Below are positions 53,376-61,619 of a stretch of 64,000 bases of DNA, one piece after another. The notes under the pieces were generated by a model that was given only the letters and a program-made list of their open reading frames with translations, was not told the origin of the DNA and ran no database searches. Positions within the stretch are counted from its first letter, which is position 1. Every line of letters begins with the position of its first letter. Source of the DNA: Brenneria sp. hezel4-2-4 (GTDB taxonomy: Bacteria; Pseudomonadota; Gammaproteobacteria; Enterobacterales; Enterobacteriaceae); contig NZ_JABJXS010000006.1 in the NCBI RefSeq assembly GCF_013155275.1, positions 164,798 to 228,797 on the forward strand, in the 5' to 3' direction. The position numbers and the translations under genes were made by a program.

Positions 53376-53439
53376 GTAATACCTTACTTGGCGATAGGTG
53401 AAATAGTGGCATCGGCATAGTGCGGCGCTAAGCGATTGA

Positions 53440-53574
53440 GGGAGAACGGGGGGATTTCAATGCAGAGAAGATGCTCGCGGCAGGGACGGCAAGCTACTTC
53501 AAGGCTACGGCATCTATTTCGCCATTCAGTTGATGACCGAACACCGACAAGTCTGGGGATACCGGTTCGTTTAA
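53440..53574 (+). pseudogene. Possible gene remnant (C-terminal fragment)
   Basis: A 44-codon open frame without an ATG at its head. Its second half reads DGKLLQGYGIYFAIQLMTEH and then RQVWGYRFV, which has protein-like composition. Its stop overlaps the stop of the convergent ABC ATPase gene. It may be the tail of a gene lost when the adjacent cassette was inserted. I cannot name the family. Confidence 0.25.
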
Positions 53575-54698
53575 TTGCCCGATGTATTAAAGACGTTTTT
53601 GAGCCGAAAATAATCCCCCGCCACACGCCGTCCACTCTCCTGTTCAAATAGGTGGATCTTATCCAGACAGGGATAAAGCTTCAGCATCTCTCCCGGTGCA
53701 CCGCTGAAGCTGGCGTCCAGCCGCACACAGTAATCTTCGCCAGTATGACGGAAATAAACCAGCGTCTCCTGACCGAGCGGTTCAACCACATCAATAGTCA
53801 CCGGCAGGCAGGCCGCCTCGTCACCGCTCAGCGCCCAGTGCTCAGGGCGAATGCCTACCGTCAGTTTCTCCCCGGCAAGGGAGGCTGCCGCCAGAGTTCG
53901 CGGCAACGGCAACGTGATGTCGCCCGGAAGCGACAGAGTCGGCGTTTCATCGCGGAAGGTCAACGTGGCCGGAAAGAAATTCATCGCCGGAGAGCCGATA
54001 AAACCGGCCACAAAGCGGGTATCGGGAAAATGATACAGGTGCTGCGGCGGGCCGGATTGCTCAATGCGGCCACCGTTCATCACCACGACGATATCAGCCA
54101 GGGTCATCGCCTCCGTCTGATCATGGGTCACATAAATGGTGGTGGTCGGCACGGCCTGGTGCAGCCTCTTGATTTCGGTACGCATACGCACCCGCAGGCT
54201 GGCATCCAGATTGGAGAGCGGCTCGTCGAACAAGAACAGCGCCGGATTGCGCACCATCGCCCGGCCCATCGCCACCCGTTGACGCTGTCCGCCGGACAAC
54301 GCGCGCGGTTTGCGATCGAGTAAGGTTTCAATCTTCAATATGGCGGCGATTTCATCAATACGTCTGGCGATCTCCAATGCCGGCAGACGCCGCTGTTTCA
54401 GACCGAAAGCAATATTTTGACGCACCGTCATATGAGGATATAGCGCATAGTTCTGGAACACCATCGCGATGTCCCGCTCTCCCGGCGGTAATTGATTGAC
54501 CGCCCGATCGCCGATGCGGATCTCACCCGAGCTTATCTCTTCCAGTCCGGCGATCATCCTGAGCGTGGTGGACTTACCGCAACCGGAAGGCCCTACCAGC
54601 ACCACAAAGGCGTGATCGGGAATGTCCAGGCTGATACCGCGCACAGCATGATAACCCTCATAGTGCTTTTCTACCTGGTGGAGTGATACTTTCGCCAT
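53571..54698 (-). CDS. CUT1-type ABC transporter ATPase (MalK/UgpC-like)
   Basis: A 375-residue cytoplasmic ATPase that would power the permeases encoded at 60711 and 61616. Walker A GPSGCGKST (36-44), signature LSGGQRQRVAMGRAM (from 134), Walker B LFLFDEPLSNLD (154-165), and the H-loop THDQTEAM are all intact. The C-terminal 130 residues form the TOBE/OB domain of the MalK type (TVGIRPEHWAL). It ends the leftward ROK-M81-M24-ATPase series. The substrate is unknown; MalK-type ATPases can be shared between transporters. Confidence 0.92.
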   Translation of the reverse strand: MAKVSLHQVEKHYEGYHAVRGISLDIPDHAFVVLVGPSGCGKSTTLRMIAGLEEISSGEIRIGDRAVNQLPPGERDIAMVFQNYALYPHMTVRQNIAFGLKQRRLPALEIARRIDEIAAILKIETLLDRKPRALSGGQRQRVAMGRAMVRNPALFLFDEPLSNLDASLRVRMRTEIKRLHQAVPTTTIYVTHDQTEAMTLADIVVVMNGGRIEQSGPPQHLYHFPDTRFVAGFIGSPAMNFFPATLTFRDETPTLSLPGDITLPLPRTLAAASLAGEKLTVGIRPEHWALSGDEAACLPVTIDVVEPLGQETLVYFRHTGEDYCVRLDASFSGAPGEMLKLYPCLDKIHLFEQESGRRVAGDYFRLKNVFNTSGN

Positions 54699-54767
54699 AA
54701 AAACCGTTCCCGTAAAGTTATTTCATTTGATACGCCGTCCCGTAACCGGGCCGGCAACAAAGCGAAC

Positions 54768-56138
54768 CTACTCACATACCAGCAGTTGGTCGGCGGCCAA
54801 CCAACAGGGCGCCAGACACAGCGGCGTGTTGGACAAAGGCAGTATCGAAGGCCGCAGGCTGACACCCAGCTCATGCCGCATAAAGTGGCGTCGCGCTTCA
54901 ATACGTTGCCATACGGCAGGATAGTGCTGACTGAGCTCACGGCACAGCTCGGCGTCAGCGAAAGTGACGGCGTCCTCGCAGTTAAGCGCCCAGCCTTCTG
55001 GCACCGGTGTCGGAATCACATCTACCTGAAACGGCATACCAGAATGGATGCGCTCTGTCGAACCCAACCGAACCGGGGTGTTGACCCATTCGTCATGCCC
55101 CACCAGATGGCCGGGATTCAACGCCGAACTCAGTCCCCCCTGCGCCAGCGCGTCAGTAACCCGGCCGAACAGTTCATCACCACTGACGCCAATATCCGCA
55201 GTTTCATACCAGGTCAGCAGTCCGTGGAAATAGGCCTTGGCGATACCGGTAAACATGTCGTTCTCGGTTGCCAGCAGACCGGCGCGGGACGACAGGCCGC
55301 CCCAGTAACTCACCGCCGTGGTCACGCCGTCGCCCTCGGCCAGCCGCCGCCCGCCGGGGCTGGCCAACCCTACCACCGGTCCCTCTCCGGGACGACTGGA
55401 GGAGAACATGACATGGGCGCTCAGCACTTCTCCGGCATAGCCCATGCGCGCGGCGGCGGACAACTCACTCTCACCCGGACGTGCGCCGCTGACCATACGC
55501 CATACGGCGGCCGAAGCCCGGGCCGCCCCCCATTCCTGAGCGGCTATCTGGTGCACATCCACCACAGCTCGCAAGCCGGTTTCCGGGTGCATCAGCACCG
55601 GCGTGACGTCAGTCAACGCCTGGGCATCCCCCAGAACCGCTCTCAGTGCATCCACCACCAGCGCCGAAGCGTGAAACGTGGGCAGCGGCGCCTGCCATTC
55701 CTCTGCCAGCAGATATTTCCAGCCCACCAGCCCGGCACGTTGACCCGGCGTCAGTCCAGCCTGACGCAGTACCGCCACCAGGTCTGGCTGTTGGCTACGA
55801 TCCTGACCCAGCAGACTCATGGACTGACACAACAGCACCTCTATGTTGGTCAAGCCGGCGCGGGATACATAGCTCTGACTCTCATTGCCGGTAATAACGA
55901 TGCGACGTTCACCAGGACCGAGCAACAACAGCGCCTCCTCGAAACGCGGCTCGAAGCCGGATAAGAACGCGATATTGGCCAGATGCTCACGATCGGCATA
56001 CACCACCAGCCAGTCGCAGCCGGCTGCGTGCCAGGCCTTCTGGCAACGTGCCGCATAAATCTCAGGGGGGATCGCCGGCGCCGTTTCCGGCAGACCAAAA
56101 TCCGGCAAGGTGACGGTACGCAAATTCAGTTTACGCAT
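54768..56138 (-). CDS. M24 family (creatinase/prolidase fold) protein with altered metal site
   Basis: A 456-residue protein. An N-terminal creatinase-type domain (about 28-180, WLVVYADREHLANIAFLSGF) is followed by a pita-bread domain (about 200-400). Canonical M24 peptidases use two Asp, one His and two Glu as metal ligands. The GH motif (PGHLVGHDE, His344) and a late Glu (NCEDAV, Glu388) are present. The two Asp positions read AVSYWGG and SSRAGLLA, and the MPFQVDVIP region has Asp where Glu is usual. It may therefore be a metal-free C-N hydrolase like creatinase, or inactive as a peptidase. The start is set by GGAAG, 13 bp after the M81 stop. Confidence 0.85.
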   Translation of the reverse strand: MRKLNLRTVTLPDFGLPETAPAIPPEIYAARCQKAWHAAGCDWLVVYADREHLANIAFLSGFEPRFEEALLLLGPGERRIVITGNESQSYVSRAGLTNIEVLLCQSMSLLGQDRSQQPDLVAVLRQAGLTPGQRAGLVGWKYLLAEEWQAPLPTFHASALVVDALRAVLGDAQALTDVTPVLMHPETGLRAVVDVHQIAAQEWGAARASAAVWRMVSGARPGESELSAAARMGYAGEVLSAHVMFSSSRPGEGPVVGLASPGGRRLAEGDGVTTAVSYWGGLSSRAGLLATENDMFTGIAKAYFHGLLTWYETADIGVSGDELFGRVTDALAQGGLSSALNPGHLVGHDEWVNTPVRLGSTERIHSGMPFQVDVIPTPVPEGWALNCEDAVTFADAELCRELSQHYPAVWQRIEARRHFMRHELGVSLRPSILPLSNTPLCLAPCWLAADQLLVCE

Positions 56139-56151
56139 AAGGGATGCTTCC

Positions 56152-57642
56152 TCAGTCTGGGGTGGTGTAGGTATTGGCGGCGGCGGACCACTGCCCTTCG
56201 GGGTCCAGCGGCCAAACCGGGCGCGGCACCTGGCTGAAAGGCAATCGGCACACATCCAGATTGGCGGCACCGTCGCTCATCAGCAGAATATGGCGGGCGG
56301 AGATGTCCTCTAACTGCGGATGCAGATAACCCAGTTTGACCACATAAGCCTGATGAGCCAGAGGATCGATTCCCATCATGGTGAAATGAGCCGGCGTAGT
56401 GATACCGATGGACGCGGCATGGAACGTGACCAGTACATGGTCGATACGCACCCGTGCCCATGCAGCGCTTTCACGTAAATAAGGCTGGAAGCCGTCGGGT
56501 CGTAACTCGTCATCTACCGCCTCCACCACCGCGCTGACCTGCCGTGCGGTTTTGGGCGCCGATCGATGTTCCGCCCCGAGCGTTAGTTGTACGATGGCTC
56601 CGATCCCAGCCTGACGGCATTGCTGCACAATGCCGGGCGCCGTGATACCCGCGACCACCACATCGGTAAGTGCTGGTTCGGCCAGCACCGCCTGTAGCAC
56701 GGTGGTCAAATCCCCGTAAGCGCCGGCGGTGGTGTTGTCGCCGGAATCAGATAGAAACAACGGACGTTCACGGGCTTCGGCAGCACGGCGGAGTCCCTCC
56801 ACCACTCCGGCGGTTTCCATACGCAGGATAAAATCCCGCCGACGCGCCCAGATATCTTCGGCCAACTGTTGCGCCTGACGGGTAGCCAGCGCCAGATCCC
56901 CTTGTGCGGTCACATAAGCGGTCATGCCCACCCATGGACGATCGTTCCAGGCGAAGCCAACCAGTATATTCGCGTCCATGATGCCCGGCAGCGCATTGAT
57001 TTCCGGCAGGCGAGCATACAGTTCTTTGCCCGGGGAGGTAGTGGTCACCGATTGCTCGCCAGGGATCAGCATCGGGATGCGCACTGCGGCGATTTTAGGC
57101 CGCCGACCGCTTTGCAGAATTTGTATCAGTTGGTGAGCGGCGCGATAACCGGTTTCCTGATCGTCACGGTGCGGTGCGGTTCGCAGGGCGCTAATAGCAT
57201 CCACCACCGCCAGCATCTGCTGTGTGATATGACCATGCAGATCCAGTGCTACCGTAATGATCGCTTGCGGGCCGACCGCTTCACGCACCGCCATCGCAAA
57301 ATCAGTATCGGCATGGCAACTCAGGCCGTGTACCTCCATTGCCCCGTGGTTCGCCAGCACCACACCATCCAATGGTCCGGCATTACGCAATCCTTGCAGA
57401 CATTCCGCTTTTACCTGCTGGTAAATCTCCGCGGTAAAACCGCCGCCGGGCAGCGCAGTGGCCCACAGAATCGGCACTATTTCCACGTCGCTCTCTTCAT
57501 TCAGGCGCTGCTCTATACCACGCACCAGCCACAAACCGGCGCCAAGCATATTTCGCCCACGCTGGATCTCCATGGTCTCGGTCGGCACCGGCGAGCGCAG
57601 TAACGCCTCATAAGAGATACCGAGTACAGCAATGCGTTTCAT
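56152..57642 (-). CDS. M81 family (MlrC-like) metallopeptidase
   Basis: A 496-residue protein resembling MlrC, the enzyme that in Sphingomonas degrades linearised microcystin; most homologues have unknown substrates. The N-terminal DUF1485 region contains VVLANHGAMEVHG (about 93-106) and VALDLHGHIT (131-140). The C-terminal MlrC_C region contains LSDSGDNTTAGAYGDLTTVL (from 297), matching the family Asp-x-x-Asp-Asn glycine-rich loop. Start ATG 57642 (MKRIAVLGISYE) follows AGGA; the longer frame overlaps the ROK gene. It lies between the ROK regulator (34 bp) and the M24 gene (13 bp), so it is almost surely in one operon with them. Confidence 0.9.
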   Translation of the reverse strand: MKRIAVLGISYEALLRSPVPTETMEIQRGRNMLGAGLWLVRGIEQRLNEESDVEIVPILWATALPGGGFTAEIYQQVKAECLQGLRNAGPLDGVVLANHGAMEVHGLSCHADTDFAMAVREAVGPQAIITVALDLHGHITQQMLAVVDAISALRTAPHRDDQETGYRAAHQLIQILQSGRRPKIAAVRIPMLIPGEQSVTTTSPGKELYARLPEINALPGIMDANILVGFAWNDRPWVGMTAYVTAQGDLALATRQAQQLAEDIWARRRDFILRMETAGVVEGLRRAAEARERPLFLSDSGDNTTAGAYGDLTTVLQAVLAEPALTDVVVAGITAPGIVQQCRQAGIGAIVQLTLGAEHRSAPKTARQVSAVVEAVDDELRPDGFQPYLRESAAWARVRIDHVLVTFHAASIGITTPAHFTMMGIDPLAHQAYVVKLGYLHPQLEDISARHILLMSDGAANLDVCRLPFSQVPRPVWPLDPEGQWSAAANTYTTPD

Positions 57643-57676
57643 AAATCCTGTTTCCTTTTGGTCAGTAGTGACGGTA

Positions 57677-58840
57677 TTAACCGAACAGAGCATCGGGAGC
57701 ATCCAGGCTGGTGAAGCCCTCCAGCGCCAGCGCAACCCCGCCTAACGGCACCGGAGCGGCGCTAAGGCGGGAGATAACGATATCGACCTGAGCGAGCGGC
57801 GCCGGCAGAGCGTTTTCACTCAGCGAGCGGCGCACGCCGGCTTCTAGCCAGGGCCATAGACGCGCCAGCGTACCGCTCAGCACCACCGCCGGCGGGTTCA
57901 TAGCATTAATCAGATTCGACAATACCAAACCGACATAACCGCCAGACTCATCCAGCAATCCCAGTATCCCGCGGTTACCGGCGGCGGCGGCCTCCTGTAA
58001 ATCCTCTAACGAAGCAATGCCCGGTACGCAATGTGCTGCGCGCGTCAACAGCCCACCCTGCGACACATAGGCGGCCAGGCAGCCCATTGCTCCGCAGCTA
58101 CAGGGGTGTCCGTTGGCTATCACTTTCTGGTGACCCAGTTCACCGGCAAAGCCGTTTTTGCCGCGATAGACCCTGCCATCCATGAATAGTCCGCCACCAA
58201 TGCCTGCACCGCCTTCAATCAGCAGAAAGTCGTCAATGCCGGCACAGTCGCCAAACAGATGCTCAGCCAAGGTGGCGGCATTGGTGTCGTTGTCCGCCTG
58301 TACCGGCGCCGGCAGATGGGACGCCAGCAGCGCAACTACATCTACATCACGCCATCCCAGATTGGGGGAATAGATTAGTCCTCCGCCCATCCCCACCAGT
58401 CCGGGCAGGCACACCCCGACGCTGCGGATCTCTGAGGCCGGCCGCTGCTGACGCCGCATCATGACCGAGACGCCCTCGGCCAACTGCGGCCTCAACTCTT
58501 CGGGAACAGCAGGCAATGGTCCTTGCCAACTGTCCAACGGTTGGCCATCCAGAGTCGCCAGCACCAACATCAGCTGTTCAAATTCCAGGTGCACACCGAG
58601 CAGGAACCCGCTATTCATGGAAATGCGCAAGCACTCCTGGGGACGACCACGCGTGCCCTGGGGTTGCCCTTGCGTCCGCTCAATCAGTCCTACTGCTTCG
58701 AAGCGTTTGATGATCACCGATACGGTGGATTTATCGCATCCGGTCAGGGCGCACAGTTCGCGCTGAGAAATATTCGGATGCGCGCGCAAAGCGTGAAAGA
58801 CCTGCGAAGCATGAAACTGACGCAGATAAGTAGGATTCAT
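57677..58840 (-). CDS. ROK-family transcriptional regulator
   Basis: A 387-residue regulator with an N-terminal winged helix (about 10-60, NISQRELCALTGCDKSTVSVIIKRFEAVGLI) and a ROK domain (about 80-380). The sugar-kinase fold signatures LLIEGGAGIGGGLFMDG and the zinc site GELGHQKVIANGHPCSCGAMGCL are intact. NagC, Mlc and XylR belong to this family and sense sugars or sugar phosphates, so the cassette ligand is probably sugar-like. Its start has GGGGAA upstream, and a GTTTGA/TCAAAC palindrome lies 26 bp before it, suggesting autoregulation and control of the divergent transporter operon. Confidence 0.9.
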   Translation of the reverse strand: MNPTYLRQFHASQVFHALRAHPNISQRELCALTGCDKSTVSVIIKRFEAVGLIERTQGQPQGTRGRPQECLRISMNSGFLLGVHLEFEQLMLVLATLDGQPLDSWQGPLPAVPEELRPQLAEGVSVMMRRQQRPASEIRSVGVCLPGLVGMGGGLIYSPNLGWRDVDVVALLASHLPAPVQADNDTNAATLAEHLFGDCAGIDDFLLIEGGAGIGGGLFMDGRVYRGKNGFAGELGHQKVIANGHPCSCGAMGCLAAYVSQGGLLTRAAHCVPGIASLEDLQEAAAAGNRGILGLLDESGGYVGLVLSNLINAMNPPAVVLSGTLARLWPWLEAGVRRSLSENALPAPLAQVDIVISRLSAAPVPLGGVALALEGFTSLDAPDALFG

Positions 58841-59183
58841 GATTCCCCGCTTGAGTGGTATTTAAGTTTGAATATCAAACAAAATAAAAAGCCATTGTCG
58901 ATAAGTCAACATGTACAGAAAGCACTCACAATCATCAATAAGAATTAAATGCTGATTTTTATATTCATAATGGATTTAAGCTCCAGGTTATTATCTAAAA
59001 ACCCAAATACATCACTATCACTTGCTGATAAAAAATTCTGCTCACCACTCTTTAACCGAAAATAAGCAAACGCTATGGTCCGTCAATTGACTCTTCGAGC
59101 TTCGATTGCATACTTTATGTTTGTGACTAAGAATTATTAATTCAGCGCTTGTCCATCGATTGTTAACTCAGGAGATCTCTATC
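58841..59183. promoter_or_regulatory. 343-bp divergent control region of the ABC/hydrolase cassette
   Basis: AT-rich with no gene. It holds a ROK-operator candidate (58866-58880) near the leftward operon and a possible promoter for the binding protein: -35 TTGACT at 59087 and -10 TACTTT at 59111, spacing 18. Confidence 0.45.
58866..58880. promoter_or_regulatory. Candidate ROK-regulator operator
   Basis: GTTTGA-ATA-TCAAAC, a perfect inverted repeat. GTTTG/CAAAC arms are also found in XylR (ROK family) operators of Gram-positive bacteria. Function is inferred. Confidence 0.45.
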
Positions 59184-60470
59184 ATGAAGTCTGGCATCAC
59201 TCTGGCCACGGCCACCCTGATTACCACTTGCGCGTTTACCGCCGCCCCGGCACAGGCTGCTCCCGCCAGCGAGATCTGGACCTACTGGGGCGCAGGGACA
59301 GAGTTGACGGCCATCGAGGGATTAATGGAGGTATCCAATCAACACTACCCGGATACGCCCATCAAACAGCGAGTCATCTCCGGCAACACCACCGAAATGC
59401 GCCAGGCATTGCAGGTGGGCTTTATGGGCGGCAACATTCCGGTGGCCTGGCAAAGTGCGCTGGGACAGGAACTGAAAAATTTTGTCGATAGCGACCGGCT
59501 GACGCCGATAGACGATATCTGGCAGCAGGTGAATGGCGATAAGATATTTCCTGAAGGACTCGCTCGGGTGGTGACCTTTAATGGCAAGCATTATGGTATT
59601 CCGCTCAATATGCACACTGTCAGCAACGTTTTCTATAACAAGCAAATTTTTGACAAACTCAAACTGGCGCCGCCCAAAAACTGGGAAGAATTTGCCGCCG
59701 TCAGCAAAGTATTGCAAGACGCCGGCTATGAGGCGCTGGCCAACGCCTCAGGCAACAACTGGACCACCTATAACCTGTACGCACCGCTGATTTCCACGCT
59801 GGGTACCGATGGCTACTACCGATTGGCCAGCGGCGACATGCCATTTAACAGCCCCGAAGTACATAAGGCTTTTGCCCTGTTTACAGAGATGTATGCCAAG
59901 AATTACATGAAAAGCTGGAGCGGTTACACATGGCCCAGCGCCGCCGACCGCTTGGCCCAGGGTAAGGTTGCCATGTATCAGATGGGGGACTGGGTTGCTT
60001 CCTATCTGAAAGACAAGGGGATGAAGCCGGGGATTGATTTCGACTTTTTCCCGGCACCGGGACTCGATGGCGCCACCGTGGTACAAGTGGACGTGATGAC
60101 TCACGCCGATACCGGCGACGAGGCCAAGAACCGGGCCGGGAAAAACTTCCTGCTGGCGGCCGCCAGCGCCGAAGGCCAGCGGGCCTTCAACGCCCCCAAA
60201 GGCTCGATTACCGCCAACATGGCGGTGGATGACAGTATCTACGACACCATCGGCAAGAAAACCTGGCGAGAAGTGCAACAGTCCAACCAGCAGAATAAAG
60301 TACTGCCCAACTTCAAGTTTCTCCTACCGGTGGAGTTGGGGGAAGAACTGGGCAATCAGATAGCCGCTTATGCGCAAAATCCCAGCCCGCGAGCGCTGGA
60401 TACCATGTTGGACACGCTGGAGCAGCAACGAAAAATGCTTAAGGAAGAAGGCCGGTTCGTTAAGTGGTAA
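59184..60470 (+). CDS. CUT1-type ABC solute-binding protein
   Basis: A 428-residue periplasmic binding protein, family 1. ATG 59184 is preceded by AGGAGA and begins a signal peptide (MKSGITLATATLITTCAFTAAPAQA, cleavage after AQA). The mature part has the family pattern IWTYWGAGTELTAIEG and YGIPLNMHTVSNVFYNKQIFDKL, then KVAMYQMGDWVASYLKD. Such proteins bind oligosaccharides or other polyols. It is transcribed with the two permeases, after a structured 240-bp spacer. Confidence 0.92.
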   Translation: MKSGITLATATLITTCAFTAAPAQAAPASEIWTYWGAGTELTAIEGLMEVSNQHYPDTPIKQRVISGNTTEMRQALQVGFMGGNIPVAWQSALGQELKNFVDSDRLTPIDDIWQQVNGDKIFPEGLARVVTFNGKHYGIPLNMHTVSNVFYNKQIFDKLKLAPPKNWEEFAAVSKVLQDAGYEALANASGNNWTTYNLYAPLISTLGTDGYYRLASGDMPFNSPEVHKAFALFTEMYAKNYMKSWSGYTWPSAADRLAQGKVAMYQMGDWVASYLKDKGMKPGIDFDFFPAPGLDGATVVQVDVMTHADTGDEAKNRAGKNFLLAAASAEGQRAFNAPKGSITANMAVDDSIYDTIGKKTWREVQQSNQQNKVLPNFKFLLPVELGEELGNQIAAYAQNPSPRALDTMLDTLEQQRKMLKEEGRFVKW

Positions 60471-60710
60471 CCCATAGGGCCGACGGGTGTCTCTACCATC
60501 GGTCAAAAAGAAAGTAAGGGAGAGGCGGACTGAACCGTAATAGCGGCGCCGATCGCATCACTCCCTGCCAAAGGAAACACACGAAAGACCAAAAGGCCGA
60601 GGCCTGTTTTTAGAATCGGCATAGGGGCGGTCATCTGACTGCGCCCACGCCGGGCGCACTAACACCAGGGGGCTTGTCAGTCCGCCCTGTCGAGGAGCTG
60701 CGATAACACC
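60471..60710 (+). other. 240-bp structured spacer between binding protein and permease
   Basis: An exact 10-bp inverted repeat (60524-60533 with 60677-60686) encloses a perfect 7-bp hairpin (60640-60646 with 60652-60658) and a smaller AGGCC-GA-GGCCT hairpin followed by GTTTTTA (60594-60611). The right arm lies just before the permease Shine-Dalgarno (GAGGAG, 60692). It probably keeps binding-protein mRNA more abundant than permease mRNA. Confidence 0.5.
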
Positions 60711-61619
60711 ATGCCATTTTTACACAGCCTTTCCGCCCGGCGGCGACGCAATCTGACCTACAGCCTGTTTTTATTGCTGCCGGTCGTGTTATTTGTCGCC
60801 TCCTATATATACCCCACTATTTATACGCTTAATTTATCGTTGCACGACTGGGACGGCCTGTCCCCACGCCAGCGTTTCGTCGGGCTGGATAATTACGCCA
60901 CCCTGCTGGCTCAAACGCGTTTTCATAACGCCGTGTTGAACAACATTGCCTGGTTGGCCTTCTACCTGATAGTGCCCAGTTTGTTAGGACTCGGACTCGC
61001 CTTATTGGTGGATGGCAAACTGCGTGGCGAAAGCCTGTTTAAGCTAGCGTTCTTTATTCCCTATATTTTTACGCCAGTGGCGGTGGCCGCCATCTGGCGC
61101 TGGCTATACCTGCCGGATGGCGGACTGTTCAACGCGGTGATTGCCGGCCTGGGTTTCCCCGACCAAATACAGAACTGGCTCGGGGATCCGGCTATCGTCA
61201 ATCTGTCGGTGATGCTGGCCGCGCTGTGGTCCGGTACTGGCTTTGCCTTTATCGTTTTTCTAGCCGGATTGCGCAATATTCCCTATGAATACCTGGAGGC
61301 GGCACGAGTGGATGGCGCGTCGCACTGGGGGATTTTCTGGCACATCATTGTTCCGCAGCTGTGGCCTTCGACTATTCTGGTGGTGGGCATTTTCGGCATC
61401 GATGCCATGCGGCTGTTTGATATTATCTGGTCGGTGACCGGCGGCGGACCGGCACGCGCCTCCGAGGTGCTGGCCACTCAACTCTACGATGTCGCTTTCG
61501 GCCAGTTCAAGATGGGCATGGCCAGCGCTATTGGCGTGTGCCAACTGCTGTTGGCCGCTTTACTGATCCTGCCCTATATCATCTATATCACCCGTCGGGT
61601 GGAGGATTTGAGCGAATGA
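60711..61619 (+). CDS. CUT1-type ABC permease, MalF-like
   Basis: A 302-residue inner-membrane protein with about six membrane segments, starting with LFLLLPVVLFVASYIYPTIYTLNLS. The ATPase-coupling EAA loop is EYLEAARVDGASHWGIFWHIIVPQL. It pairs with the next permease; the two genes overlap by ATGA. Confidence 0.93.
   Translation: MPFLHSLSARRRRNLTYSLFLLLPVVLFVASYIYPTIYTLNLSLHDWDGLSPRQRFVGLDNYATLLAQTRFHNAVLNNIAWLAFYLIVPSLLGLGLALLVDGKLRGESLFKLAFFIPYIFTPVAVAAIWRWLYLPDGGLFNAVIAGLGFPDQIQNWLGDPAIVNLSVMLAALWSGTGFAFIVFLAGLRNIPYEYLEAARVDGASHWGIFWHIIVPQLWPSTILVVGIFGIDAMRLFDIIWSVTGGGPARASEVLATQLYDVAFGQFKMGMASAIGVCQLLLAALLILPYIIYITRRVEDLSE

Noticed and set aside
53340..53420. Full OxyR site before ahpC
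   Set aside because: Only isolated ATCGAT or ATAG-like pieces are visible and their spacing does not fit the four-part consensus.
54786..55964. 392-codon plus-strand ORF
   Set aside because: It is antisense to the M24 gene and has a Gln, His and Arg-rich composition typical of a shadow frame.
56869..57603. 244-codon plus-strand ORF
   Set aside because: It is antisense to the M81 gene, with no family resemblance.
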